Below, piece after piece: positions 26,527 to 35,351 of a stretch of 64,000 nt of DNA. A model generated the notes under the pieces. That model worked only from the letters and a program-made list of their open reading frames with translations, was not told where the DNA came from and made no database searches. Where the stretch lies: positions 1-64,000 of the forward strand of contig CADCHO010000006.1 in assembly GCA_902801255.1 (NCBI GenBank). Direction: 5' to 3'. This DNA is from an uncultured Eubacteriales bacterium (lineage in GTDB: Bacteria; Bacillota; Clostridia; Peptostreptococcales; Anaerovoracaceae). Position numbers and translations under genes: made by a program. Within the stretch, counting starts at the first letter, position 1. Each line of letters opens with the position of its first letter.

Positions 26527-27848
26527 CTTCGTTCACCTCTCCTTTCGCTCCAGACGAATTTGATAGATGTACCTTCAAAGTCAAATGCCTCTCTTATCTT
26601 GTTCTCAAGGTATCTCGCGTATGAGAAGTGCATAAGTTCTCTGTCGTTTATGCTGAATGAGAACAGAGGCGGCTTTGTGCCGATCTGTGTTGCATAATAG
26701 ATCTTGAGCCTGCGGCCTTTGTCTGAAGGCGGCTGTCTCATCATGACCGCATCTTCTATAATGCTGTTGAGCTTGCCTGTAGTTATGCGTACGCTTCTGG
26801 CATCGGCGATGCGTGAGCATCTGTCGATAATGTCAAATATTCTTTGCTTGTTAAGAACGGACGTGAATACTACCGGAGCATACGAAGCAAACAGCAGTTC
26901 GGCTTTTATCTTTCTTTCAAAGTCGCGCATGGTGTTGGTCTCTTTTTCGATAAGATCCCACTTGTTTACGACTATGAGCAGACCCTTGCCTGCCTCATGC
27001 GCATATCCGGCTATCTTTTTATCCTGTTCCGTCAGCCCTTCTACAGCATCAAGCATGAGTACACATATGTCGCAGCGCTCTATCGCAGCGATGGCTCTGA
27101 CCACGCTGAATCTTTCTATTGAGTCGTTGACCTTGCTCTTCTTGCGGAGGCCTGCCGTATCGATCAGAGTGTACTCCCTGTCCTTATATGTAAAAGGAGT
27201 GTCTATGGTGTCTCGTGTAGTGCCTGCAATAGGCGAAACTATGACTCTCTTCTGTTTGGTCAGTGCATTTACCAGTGATGACTTGCCCACGTTAGGTTTG
27301 CCTATGATCGCGATATGAACGCTTTCATCGACTCTTCCGAATGAGTCTTCAGGGAATCCTTCAACTATCCTGTCAAGGAGATCTCCAATATTAGTCATAT
27401 TTGCTGCACTGATAGGCACAGGTTCGCCGAATCCCAGCTCATAGAAATCAAGAATGATCTCATATGCCTTCGACGGGGAATCCACTTTGTTGACTACAAG
27501 GATCACTTCCTTACCGGTGCGGCGCAGCAGGTCTGCCACCTCTCTGTCCGCTGTCGTGAGGCCTTCTTTACCATCCACCATAAAGCAGATCACGTCAGCC
27601 ATATCCATTGCCATGACTGCCTGATCCCTCATCTGTGAACGTATGGTGTCATCTGTGCGCACTTCAATGCCTCCGGTGTCAATGACAGCGAATTCCTTGC
27701 CGTTCCACTCGGTCTCGGCGTAGATCCTGTCACGTGTAACGCCAGGCACATCCTCGACTATCGCACGTCTTTCCCCTATAAGCCTGTTAAAGAATGTCGA
27801 TTTGCCGACATTCGGTCTTCCTACTATTGCAAGAATGGGTTTACTCAT
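26523..27848 (-). CDS. der: ribosome assembly GTPase Der (EngA)
   Basis: A double GTPase needed for 50S assembly, 441 residues from the start used here. The first G domain has GRPNVGKST (about 8-16) and DTGGIE, and the second has GKPNVGKSS (about 183-191), DTAGLRKKSK and NKWDL. A KH-like C-terminal domain begins near 355. The frame opens at 27878, but the ATG at 27848 starts as MSKPILAIVGRPNVGKS, the usual N-terminus, and has GGAGG 9 bases upstream. It overlaps ftsY by 8 bases and plsY by 4 bases. Confidence 0.95.
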   Translation of the reverse strand: MSKPILAIVGRPNVGKSTFFNRLIGERRAIVEDVPGVTRDRIYAETEWNGKEFAVIDTGGIEVRTDDTIRSQMRDQAVMAMDMADVICFMVDGKEGLTTADREVADLLRRTGKEVILVVNKVDSPSKAYEIILDFYELGFGEPVPISAANMTNIGDLLDRIVEGFPEDSFGRVDESVHIAIIGKPNVGKSSLVNALTKQKRVIVSPIAGTTRDTIDTPFTYKDREYTLIDTAGLRKKSKVNDSIERFSVVRAIAAIERCDICVLMLDAVEGLTEQDKKIAGYAHEAGKGLLIVVNKWDLIEKETNTMRDFERKIKAELLFASYAPVVFTSVLNKQRIFDIIDRCSRIADARSVRITTGKLNSIIEDAVMMRQPPSDKGRRLKIYYATQIGTKPPLFSFSINDRELMHFSYARYLENKIREAFDFEGTSIKFVWSERRGERR

Positions 27849-28740
27849 CGAATATACCCTCCACAAAATCATGTGCATTAAATGGCTGGAGATCAGTCAT
27901 TTTCTCTCCTACGCCGATAAACTTTATAGGCATGTCGAACTCATCAGTAATAGTGACTGTTATGCCGCCTCTTGCTGTTCCGTCCATCTTTGTAAGAACG
28001 ATTCCCGTAATATCAGCTATATTGTTGAATTCTTCAGCCTGGTTTACGGCATTCTTTCCTGAAGTAGCATCCACTACGAGAAGATTCTCTCTTGTTGCCT
28101 CAGGCCATTCTCTTGAAATGACCCTGCTCATCTTTTCGAGTTCCTTCATCAGGTTTGTCTTGTTCTGAAGTCTTCCGGCTGTATCGCAGATGAGTACGTC
28201 AACGTTATTGGCTTTTGCCGACTGTATCGCATCGTATATGACAGCTGTCGGATCCGCGCCTTCTTCTCTTCTGATGACTTTTTCAACTCCGACTCTCTGT
28301 CCCCAAAGCTCTAGCTGCTCTGCCGCTGCTGCACGGAAAGTGTCAGCAGCCGCCAGCATTACTGTTTTTCCCTGCTGTATGTACATGTTGGCCAGCTTCG
28401 CGATAGTAGTGGTCTTTCCGCCTCCGTTGATGCCTATCATGAGGATTACAAGCGGATACTCATTCTTCATGAGGTTACGTTCTCCCTTATCCATGAGTTC
28501 CTCAAGTATGCGTGAAAGCTCTTTCTTTATCTCGCGTTCCCTGGTGATGTACTTATAGTTTATCGCCTTATTCAGTTCTTCAATTATCTTGGCTGATGTT
28601 TCTATGCCGACATCGGCCATAACGAGTGCCTCCTCGAGCTCATCGAGGAACTCCGGGCCGAGTTCAGGGTTATCATAGACCGCCATCGTAATGGAATCGA
28701 TGAATTTGCGGAATACGGATTTCTTTTCAAACAGTGCCAT
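27841..28740 (-). CDS. ftsY: signal recognition particle receptor FtsY
   Basis: A 299-residue SRP-receptor GTPase that docks ribosome-nascent-chain-SRP complexes at the membrane. The N domain (about 1-95) precedes the G domain, with GINGGGKTTTIAKLA (about 103-117, G1), DTFRAAAAEQL (about 136-146), DTAGRLQ and TKMDGTARGG (about 252-261). There is no long acidic A domain, as usual in Gram-positive bacteria. It follows smc by 18 bases and overlaps der by 8 bases. smc-ftsY adjacency is a conserved Firmicutes arrangement. Confidence 0.96.
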   Translation of the reverse strand: MALFEKKSVFRKFIDSITMAVYDNPELGPEFLDELEEALVMADVGIETSAKIIEELNKAINYKYITREREIKKELSRILEELMDKGERNLMKNEYPLVILMIGINGGGKTTTIAKLANMYIQQGKTVMLAAADTFRAAAAEQLELWGQRVGVEKVIRREEGADPTAVIYDAIQSAKANNVDVLICDTAGRLQNKTNLMKELEKMSRVISREWPEATRENLLVVDATSGKNAVNQAEEFNNIADITGIVLTKMDGTARGGITVTITDEFDMPIKFIGVGEKMTDLQPFNAHDFVEGIFDE

Positions 28741-28758
28741 TATTGGTCTCCTTCTTTT

Positions 28759-31700
28759 TTATTCAAGTCCTTCCGGGTCGAATTCATCTCCGAGTTTGAG
28801 TGAAAGCATGCGCGAAATACCCTGCTCCGGCATAGTTACGCCGTAAAGAACATCCGCATGCTCCATGGTCGCCTTCTGATGTGTTATCAGTGCGAACTGT
28901 ATGTTCTCAAAGTTTTTGAGATAATCCGAGAACCTCTCTATATTTACTTCGTCCAAAGCAGCCTCAACCTCATCCAGTATGACGAACGGTGTCGGCTTTG
29001 CCTTAAGCACTGCAAACATGAGAGCTATTGCTGTAAGTGTCTTTTCTCCTCCGGAAAGAAGATTTATATTTTTCAGCTTCTTGCCAGGCGGCTGAGCTGT
29101 TATTTCTATGCCTGATTCAAGCGGCTTTGACTCATCCTCGAGCCTGAGTTCAGCATATCCTCCGCCGAAAAGTTCTTTGAAGGACTGCTCGAAATTAACA
29201 ACGACCCGGTCAAAATTCTCTTTGAACTTGGTCCTTATTGTTTTATCCATGTTCGAGATTATCTCATTAAGCTCGTTCATGGCTTTCGTTAAGTCCGCCT
29301 CCTGAGCAGTCATGAATTCATACCGCTTGCTTACGGCCTTGTACTCCTCGATCGCTCCAACGTTCACATCGCCAAGCTCGGCAAGGCGAAGTCTGATTTC
29401 TCTCGACTCGCGGTTTCCGGCAGTGATAGCGAAATTTTCGTCCTTCATGTCGAGAGCTTCGGCGTAGGATACTTCAAATTCATCCCACAGTTTGTCTTTC
29501 TGCGTATCCAGCAGGGTCTCGTTTCTGGCTGTTCTGACTTCGAGCTTATAACGTTCGTCACGAACTTTTTCTATTTCCTCCCGGTCTTTCTTCTGGGAAG
29601 CCATCAACGCGTCACCCCTGCTTCGTCCGTCCTCGAGTCTTGATGTGATGTCTGCGATCTTTTCTTCGAGTTCGGCTTTTTCCTGACTGAGAGCGCGCTC
29701 AAGGTCTCCGGATTTCTCGCTTGAAGTGGTGAGTCTTTCTTTGTCTGCGACAAGTTCTCTCTGCAGAGCGAGATTATCTTCAACTGCGGCTTCGAGCTCG
29801 AAGACATCGTCTCTGACACGTTCTATCATCTCGTTGTCAGCGAGCATCCTGGATTCGCTCTCACCTATCCTTACCTTGAGAGCGACTATAGCCTCGTTGT
29901 CCTGCTCTATCACCGGTTTGATATCTTCGGCTTCTTTCATAAGAGCCTCGGCACGCGCCTCTGCCTCAGCATATTCTTTTTCTGAGTCCTCTATGCTCTT
30001 TCTGTGACCCGATATCATCGCCTCGGCTCTTTCTATATCCGAGTCAAGGGTCTCCATGTTGGATCTGAATCTTTCAGCAGCGCCTTCATCCTCTCTCACA
30101 AGTGATTCAGCGTGTTCCTTATCCGCCCTGAGAACGTTACCGGCGATATCCAGATCTGTGATCTCTGCACGCAGGCTGTCTCTTTCAGCTCTCAGCTTAG
30201 TTCTTTCCTCATCGAGCTTCGATCTTGCATCGTTCAGTTCAGCTGTCATAGCATTGTAGTCTGCGATCTTTGTCTTGAGTGTGCTTATCTCCTTTTTGCG
30301 GTCCAGCAGATTAGCAGTTCTGTTTTTATACCTTCCGCCGGTGATCGCACCGAAAGCATTTATAACTTCGCCATCCTTTGTGACTATCCTGAATCCTCCG
30401 ATCTCCATCTTGGAAATACGGATGGCTCTTTCCATGTCGTCCGCAATGATAACTCTGCATAACAGATAGTCTGCTATCTCTCTGTATCTTTCATCGCATT
30501 TCACCATCTCAGAGGCTATGCCAATGTAACCCGGCGCTGAGCTTACGCGCTCACTTACTCTTAATCTGTCTGCCCTTACAGACTTTACAGGAAGGAATGT
30601 TGCTCTTCCGAGTCCTGTCTGTTTGAGCCATTCGATAGTATCTTTGGCTGAAGCATCGTCCTCACAGACTATATTCTGCAGTGAGTTCCCGAGAGCAGTC
30701 TCGACAGCGGTCTCAAATCCGCGCGGGACTTCGATTATGTCGGAAACAGTGCCGATTATTCCCCTGCGGCCTGCATTCATGACCGACCGGACCGCATTGT
30801 TATAGCCTTCATAGTTTGCTTCCATTTCCTCAATGGTGCTGCGGCGGGCTATGGCCTGATTGCATCTCACGGAGATCTCGTCGATTTCCTTGATGTTCTT
30901 CTCGATTTTTGTAGCTACGGTAATTATCTTATCGTTAACTGTATCCAGATCGTTCTTTTTTCCCTGCAGAGCAGTCTCGTTTTCGCCTATTTTCTTTTCT
31001 ATCTGCTTCAGATTCTCTCTGTTTTCTGTATCAGTCCTGTCTCTGGTTTCAAATTCTTCTTTCAGAGTCTCTTTGCGTTCAACCAGAGTCGTTTTGTAAT
31101 TGCTGAGAGTCTTTATCTCCGCATTTCTGGTGACGTTACGGTTGTTTATGTCGATCAGTTTGTTTTTGATCTCTTCTGTCTGCATAGCAATAGATGACGA
31201 TCTGCGCGAATCTTCGTTGAACTTCAGCACCGCATCTTCAAGCTCTGTTCTGAGCTTGTCCATATCGCGGTTCATCGCTTTTTCGCCTTCTTCTAGCCTT
31301 GCCAGCTCGGCTCTCTCTGTATCAAGTCTTTCATTGGCCGAGGTCAGTTCTTCTTCGAGTCTTGTAAGTTCCTTTCCGATATTGGCCAGTCTTTCTCTGT
31401 TGAGCTTTCCGCCGCTCGTGATATCTGCCAGTTCATCTATCGCTTCAAGAAGCCTTGCATTTGCACTGCCGAATTCCTCGTTAAGATCTGACTCGCTGTC
31501 TCTTATAGCTTCGAGTTTCTCTTCTGTATCAACTAATCTTGCCGATGTGAGATCAAGTTTTGCCTGGAGGGCTTCGAGTTCTTCCCTGCCTTCACGCACA
31601 CTTATCTCAAGGTTTTCGAGATTGTGAAGAATTATATTGATTCCCAGAGTTTTATATCTGTCCCTGAGTCCTATATACTCGGTAGCTTTCTCGGAGTCTT

Positions 31701-32319
31701 CTTTGAGTCCGCCGATGCGTCCTTCGATTTCAGCGATGATATCCCTTACTCTGTCAAGGTCAACAGTTGCAGCTTTTAGTTTGTTTTCAGCTTCGCTCTT
31801 TCTGCTCTTGTAGAGCACGACGCCTGCGGCCTCTTCAAATATCTGCCTTCTGTTCTCAGGTTTTGTGCTGACTATATCTGCTATCTTGCCCTGACCGATT
31901 ATCGAATATCCTTCAACACCAATACCCGTATCCATGAAAAGCTCACGGATATCTCTCAGTCTGCGCTGGTTGCCGTTGATCAGGTATTCACTCTCTCCGG
32001 AGCGGAACATTCGTCTTGTGACAGCCACCTCGTTATATTCAAGCGGCAGTATGCCGTTCGAATTATCTATCACAAGTGTGACCTCTGCCATGCCTTTCGG
32101 CTTTCTTGTCGCCGTTCCGGCAAAAATAACATCCTGCATCTTGGAACCGCGAAGCTGCCTCGAGCTCTGCTCACCGAGCACCCATCTGAGGGCATCGGAT
32201 ATATTGCTCTTGCCGCTTCCGTTCGGGCCTATTATGCAGGTCACACCTTCATTAAGTTCTATGGTTACAGGGTCCGCAAATGATTTGAATCCCTGCATTT
32301 CGATCCTTTTAAAATACAA
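28759..32319 (-). CDS. smc: chromosome segregation protein SMC
   Basis: An 1186-residue condensin ATPase that organises and segregates the chromosome with ScpA and ScpB. Walker A, GPNGSGKSNISDAL, is at about 32-45. The first coiled coil runs to about 500, a hinge with GTVSDIIEVP and a GG-rich strand spans about 515-660, and the second coiled coil runs to about 1020. The signature LLSGGEKTLTAIAL and Walker B FVILDEVEAALDE lie near 1095-1140. Length is standard. It begins 3 bases after rnc ends. Some DNA-side repeats reflect the Glu/Lys-rich coiled coils only. Confidence 0.97.
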   Translation of the reverse strand: MYFKRIEMQGFKSFADPVTIELNEGVTCIIGPNGSGKSNISDALRWVLGEQSSRQLRGSKMQDVIFAGTATRKPKGMAEVTLVIDNSNGILPLEYNEVAVTRRMFRSGESEYLINGNQRRLRDIRELFMDTGIGVEGYSIIGQGKIADIVSTKPENRRQIFEEAAGVVLYKSRKSEAENKLKAATVDLDRVRDIIAEIEGRIGGLKEDSEKATEYIGLRDRYKTLGINIILHNLENLEISVREGREELEALQAKLDLTSARLVDTEEKLEAIRDSESDLNEEFGSANARLLEAIDELADITSGGKLNRERLANIGKELTRLEEELTSANERLDTERAELARLEEGEKAMNRDMDKLRTELEDAVLKFNEDSRRSSSIAMQTEEIKNKLIDINNRNVTRNAEIKTLSNYKTTLVERKETLKEEFETRDRTDTENRENLKQIEKKIGENETALQGKKNDLDTVNDKIITVATKIEKNIKEIDEISVRCNQAIARRSTIEEMEANYEGYNNAVRSVMNAGRRGIIGTVSDIIEVPRGFETAVETALGNSLQNIVCEDDASAKDTIEWLKQTGLGRATFLPVKSVRADRLRVSERVSSAPGYIGIASEMVKCDERYREIADYLLCRVIIADDMERAIRISKMEIGGFRIVTKDGEVINAFGAITGGRYKNRTANLLDRKKEISTLKTKIADYNAMTAELNDARSKLDEERTKLRAERDSLRAEITDLDIAGNVLRADKEHAESLVREDEGAAERFRSNMETLDSDIERAEAMISGHRKSIEDSEKEYAEAEARAEALMKEAEDIKPVIEQDNEAIVALKVRIGESESRMLADNEMIERVRDDVFELEAAVEDNLALQRELVADKERLTTSSEKSGDLERALSQEKAELEEKIADITSRLEDGRSRGDALMASQKKDREEIEKVRDERYKLEVRTARNETLLDTQKDKLWDEFEVSYAEALDMKDENFAITAGNRESREIRLRLAELGDVNVGAIEEYKAVSKRYEFMTAQEADLTKAMNELNEIISNMDKTIRTKFKENFDRVVVNFEQSFKELFGGGYAELRLEDESKPLESGIEITAQPPGKKLKNINLLSGGEKTLTAIALMFAVLKAKPTPFVILDEVEAALDEVNIERFSDYLKNFENIQFALITHQKATMEHADVLYGVTMPEQGISRMLSLKLGDEFDPEGLE

Positions 32320-32322
32320 CTG

Positions 32323-33021
32323 CTATACTCCCTTCGAAAGTGCGTCTTCTGCAGCCGCCTGCTCTGCCTTGGCCTTGCTCTGACCTGTGCCTCTGCCTGC
32401 TGCCTTCCCGTTTATCTCTACATCGATCGTGAATGTTTTATTATGGTCAGGACCCGACTCTGCAACTTTGCGGTATTCGATCTTAACATTGTGGTCGGAT
32501 TCCTGCAGCTTTTCCTGGAGCTTTGTTTTATAGTCTTTATTCAGCTTCCCCTGCGCTCCGAGATTGATGCGCTCTTCGAGCAGCTTTAGTATGATCGCAC
32601 GGCCCGCTTCATATCCTCCGTCGAGTATTATCGCCCCCACAAGAGCCTCAAATGCATCGGCAAGTATAGAAGCTTTGCTTCTTCCGCCGCTTGCTTCCTC
32701 ACCCTTTCCCAGATAGAGGAACTCACCGAGTCCCATCTCCGACGCAGTTCCGGCCAGAGAGTCCTCGCAGACTACGTCTGCCCTGCATCTCGAAAGAATG
32801 CCTTCATGGGCCGATCCCATTATTTCAAACAGTCTTGCTCCTACGACCGCGTCAACATATGCGTCTCCGATAAATTCGAGCCGCTCGTTGTTGTGCTCAT
32901 ATCCCAGCTTATGCTCTGATGCATAAGAGCTGTGGGTAAGTGCTGTTTTTACAAGTTTCTCATTCCTGAACCTGTAACCGATCAATCCGTATAATTTTTC
33001 AAGATCAACGGCATGAGCCAT
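32323..33021 (-). CDS. rnc: ribonuclease III
   Basis: A 232-residue double-strand-specific RNase that matures rRNA and regulates mRNAs. The signature NERLEFIGDAYVDAVV (about 44-59) holds the catalytic Glu and Asp, and DAFEALVGAIILDGG (about 122-136) holds the second acidic pair. A C-terminal double-stranded-RNA-binding domain (about 160-230) ends with GQSKAKAEQAAAEDAL. Its ATG shares one base with the plsX stop (TAATG). The acpP gene often found between plsX and rnc is absent here. Confidence 0.96.
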   Translation of the reverse strand: MAHAVDLEKLYGLIGYRFRNEKLVKTALTHSSYASEHKLGYEHNNERLEFIGDAYVDAVVGARLFEIMGSAHEGILSRCRADVVCEDSLAGTASEMGLGEFLYLGKGEEASGGRSKASILADAFEALVGAIILDGGYEAGRAIILKLLEERINLGAQGKLNKDYKTKLQEKLQESDHNVKIEYRKVAESGPDHNKTFTIDVEINGKAAGRGTGQSKAKAEQAAAEDALSKGV

Positions 33022-34043
33022 TATTCTTCTCCTTTGTCAGCAAATACTTCACTGTTTCCTATTGCTTTTGCAATCATTCCCGTGATGTTGTTGTCCACAT
33101 AATCTACCGCTCTGTGAATAGCGTAATATACTTCGGTCGCCTTCGAATTTCCGTGGATCTTGAGAACAGCTCCCTTGAGTCCGAGGATCGGTGCTCCGCC
33201 GGCATCAGAATAGTCGAAGACCTCTTTTATTTCTTTTATCTTGCTGTATGCGAGCATCGCTCCGGCCTTGGCAATGAATCCCTCTGTCAGTTTGTGCTTG
33301 AACTCTCCCATAATGGCAAGACTCATACCTTCACTGCTCTTGAGGTAGATGTTTCCGCTGAAGCCGTCAGTAACCACTACATCGGTCTCCCCGAAGATAA
33401 CGTCACGCGCTTCGATATTGCCCATGAAGTTGAGGCCGCTGTTCTTCAGCATGTCGTATGCAGTCTTGTGAAGATCATCACCCTTTCCTTCTTCTGCCCC
33501 GACATTCAGCAGTCTGACTACAGGAGCTTCGTTTCCGGTAATGCCCTTTACGAAAATGCTTCCCATTATTCCGTACTGGTAGATATATTCAGGCTTTGCT
33601 TCTACGCTCGCTCCGCAGTCGAGGAGCAGTGTAACTCCCTCCCTGCCGGCACGCGGGAACCACGCTGCAATGGCCGGTCTTTTGATGCCAGGGATTCGAC
33701 CGAGAGTAACAAGACCTCCCGCAAGAAGAGCTCCCGTGCTTCCGCCCGAGATAAAGATATCTGCTTCACCTGTCTTCAGCATGTTCATGCCTTTGACTAT
33801 AGTGGAATCCTTTTTCTTCCTGACCGCCATAGCGGGATGCTCTTCATTCGTTATGACTTCCGTGGCATCTACGACTTCAATGTTGTCGCCTTTCCACCTG
33901 TTAACCCTGAGCTGTTCATGAATGGCTTCTTCAGGTCCGATGATAACGACTGTCTCGCTTATCTCAGATGCAGCCCTTATCGCTCCCTTTACTATTTCTT
34001 CCGGAGCGTAATCGCCGCCCATACCATCTATCAAGATCTTCAT
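33021..34043 (-). CDS. plsX: phosphate acyltransferase PlsX
   Basis: A 340-residue peripheral membrane enzyme that makes acyl phosphate from acyl-ACP, the first step of PlsX/PlsY phosphatidic acid synthesis. The N-terminus MKILIDGMGGDYAPEEIVKG, SGGSTGALLAGG (about 100-111) and the VVTDGFSGNIYLKSSEG block (about 228-244) are family typical. The frame opens at 34097, but the ATG at 34043 has GGAGG six bases upstream and the normal N-terminus. It is the first gene of a run that also holds plsY, gpsA and cls. Confidence 0.95.
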   Translation of the reverse strand: MKILIDGMGGDYAPEEIVKGAIRAASEISETVVIIGPEEAIHEQLRVNRWKGDNIEVVDATEVITNEEHPAMAVRKKKDSTIVKGMNMLKTGEADIFISGGSTGALLAGGLVTLGRIPGIKRPAIAAWFPRAGREGVTLLLDCGASVEAKPEYIYQYGIMGSIFVKGITGNEAPVVRLLNVGAEEGKGDDLHKTAYDMLKNSGLNFMGNIEARDVIFGETDVVVTDGFSGNIYLKSSEGMSLAIMGEFKHKLTEGFIAKAGAMLAYSKIKEIKEVFDYSDAGGAPILGLKGAVLKIHGNSKATEVYYAIHRAVDYVDNNITGMIAKAIGNSEVFADKGEE

Positions 34044-34100
34044 AACTAACCTCCGAAAACCCTCTCCAGTGCGTAAAAGCACATAGTTATCTATCAAATC

Positions 34101-34126
34101 ACATTAATTACATAAATAATCAATGT
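34101..34126. promoter_or_regulatory. inverted repeat at the plsX start point, candidate operator
   Basis: Ten-base arms ACATTAATTA (34101-34110) and TAATCAATGT (34117-34126) are complementary except one position and are separated by 6 bases. The repeat lies immediately downstream of the plsX -10 and would cover the transcription start, a position suited to repression of the lipid operon. Confidence 0.45.
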
Positions 34127-34135
34127 ATTATATCA
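34127..34135 (-). promoter_or_regulatory. plsX extended -10 promoter
   Basis: On the minus strand TGA-TATAAT forms an extended -10 (TATAAT at 34127-34132) about 84 bases before the plsX ATG. No good -35 is seen at 17 bases. Confidence 0.5.
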
Positions 34136-34183
34136 TAAAATATCCCTGCAGGCTCCTGATTTTGATGATGTACACAATATAAA

Positions 34184-34203
34184 ACGGAGCATTTATGCTC
34201 CGT
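34184..34203 (-). terminator. rlmN terminator
   Basis: ACGGAGCAT (34184-34192) pairs with ATGCTCCGT (34195-34203), and on the minus strand TTTTAT follows, about 30 bases after the rlmN stop. It separates rlmN from the plsX operon. Confidence 0.8.
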
Positions 34204-34231
34204 ATACTGTATATAGTTATTTTTGCAAATT

Positions 34232-35263
34232 TTATTTTTTTCTTCTGAGCTGTCCGCAGGCGGCATCTATGTCGCTGCCGAGTGTCCTTCTTACTGTGAC
34301 GGCCACACCGCTGCTTTCAAGGATCTTTTTGAAGGCTGCAACACTCTTTTCGTTGGCGGTCCTATACTCTCTGCCCCTTACCTCGTTAAGCGGAATGAGA
34401 TTCACATGAGAAAGCCAGCCCTTCAATCTTGAAGCGAGTTCTTTCGCACATGCCGCGCTGTCATTTACACCATCTATAACAGCATACTCAAAAGTTATGC
34501 GCCTGCCCGTAAGTTCCGTATACTCCCTGCATGCCTGCATGAGATCATCGTAATCATACTTTTTTGCAACAGGCATTGTCCGTTCTCTCAGTTTCTGGTT
34601 AGGAGCATGCAGCGAAACAGCAAGGTTGACCTGCGGAAAATCCACTGCGAACTCCCGTATCTTAGGGATAAGACCGCATGTAGATACGGTGATGTTGCGG
34701 AGTCCGAGACCGTATCCTTTCTTTTCATGTATTAGACGGATGAATCTCGAGAGCTCATCATAGTTGTCGAAAGGCTCACCCATTCCCATGACCACGACAT
34801 GCCCGATATCCTCGCCTGTCAGGTTTCTCATGGCAAGCACTTGTGCAAGCATCTCGCCGCCTGTAAGGCTCCTGTCGAGTCCGTCCATGGTAGAGGCACA
34901 GAAAGTACAGCCCATGCGGCATCCTGACTGCGAAGAGATGCAGATGGAATTACCGTATTCATATTTCATGAAAACGGATTCTATCTGCGTTCCGTCAGCA
35001 AACTCAAAAAGGCACTTGACTGTACCGTCCTTTGATTCCTGCCTGCGTACTGCCTCCGGCAAATCGATGCGGAATCTTTCATCAAGTGCAGCCCTTAATG
35101 AGGCCGGGACGTTCTTCATATCATCGAAACTGTTAACGCCTTTTGCCAGCCAGACGAAGATCTGAGCTGCCCTGAACTTCTTATCACCAAGCTCTGCAAC
35201 AACAGCTTCAAGCTCTTCAGGCGAATAGTTCAATATGTTGTTTTTGGTGTTGCCGTAATACAA
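34232..35263 (-). CDS. rlmN: 23S rRNA/tRNA adenine-C2 methyltransferase RlmN
   Basis: A 343-residue radical-SAM enzyme methylating C2 of A2503 in 23S rRNA and A37 in some tRNAs. The cluster triad CRMGCTFC is near 112-119. GGEMLAQVLAM, VVMGMGEPFDNYDE (about 151-164) and SLHAPNQ (about 220-226) are typical, and the catalytic cysteine near the C-terminus (DIDAACGQL) is present. The start codon is TTG with GGGAG 9 bases upstream; the sequence right after it matches the normal N-terminus of the family. It is a single-gene unit between the ileS terminator and its own. Confidence 0.94.
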   Translation of the reverse strand: MYYGNTKNNILNYSPEELEAVVAELGDKKFRAAQIFVWLAKGVNSFDDMKNVPASLRAALDERFRIDLPEAVRRQESKDGTVKCLFEFADGTQIESVFMKYEYGNSICISSQSGCRMGCTFCASTMDGLDRSLTGGEMLAQVLAMRNLTGEDIGHVVVMGMGEPFDNYDELSRFIRLIHEKKGYGLGLRNITVSTCGLIPKIREFAVDFPQVNLAVSLHAPNQKLRERTMPVAKKYDYDDLMQACREYTELTGRRITFEYAVIDGVNDSAACAKELASRLKGWLSHVNLIPLNEVRGREYRTANEKSVAAFKKILESSGVAVTVRRTLGSDIDAACGQLRRKK

Positions 35264-35302
35264 TCCTGTAAGCTCCCAGTTGTGAATAATTTGAAATCAA
35301 AA

Positions 35303-35344
35303 GGGCTGACACACCTGATTTTCGGGAATGGCTTGTGTCAGCCC
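35303..35344 (-). terminator. ileS terminator
   Basis: An 11-bp perfect stem (35303-35313 with 35334-35344), a 20-base loop and a TTTTGATTT tail on the minus strand directly follow ileS. On the plus side TGGTTTTTT also follows, so it may work both ways. Confidence 0.85.
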
Positions 35345-35351
35345 TGGTTTT

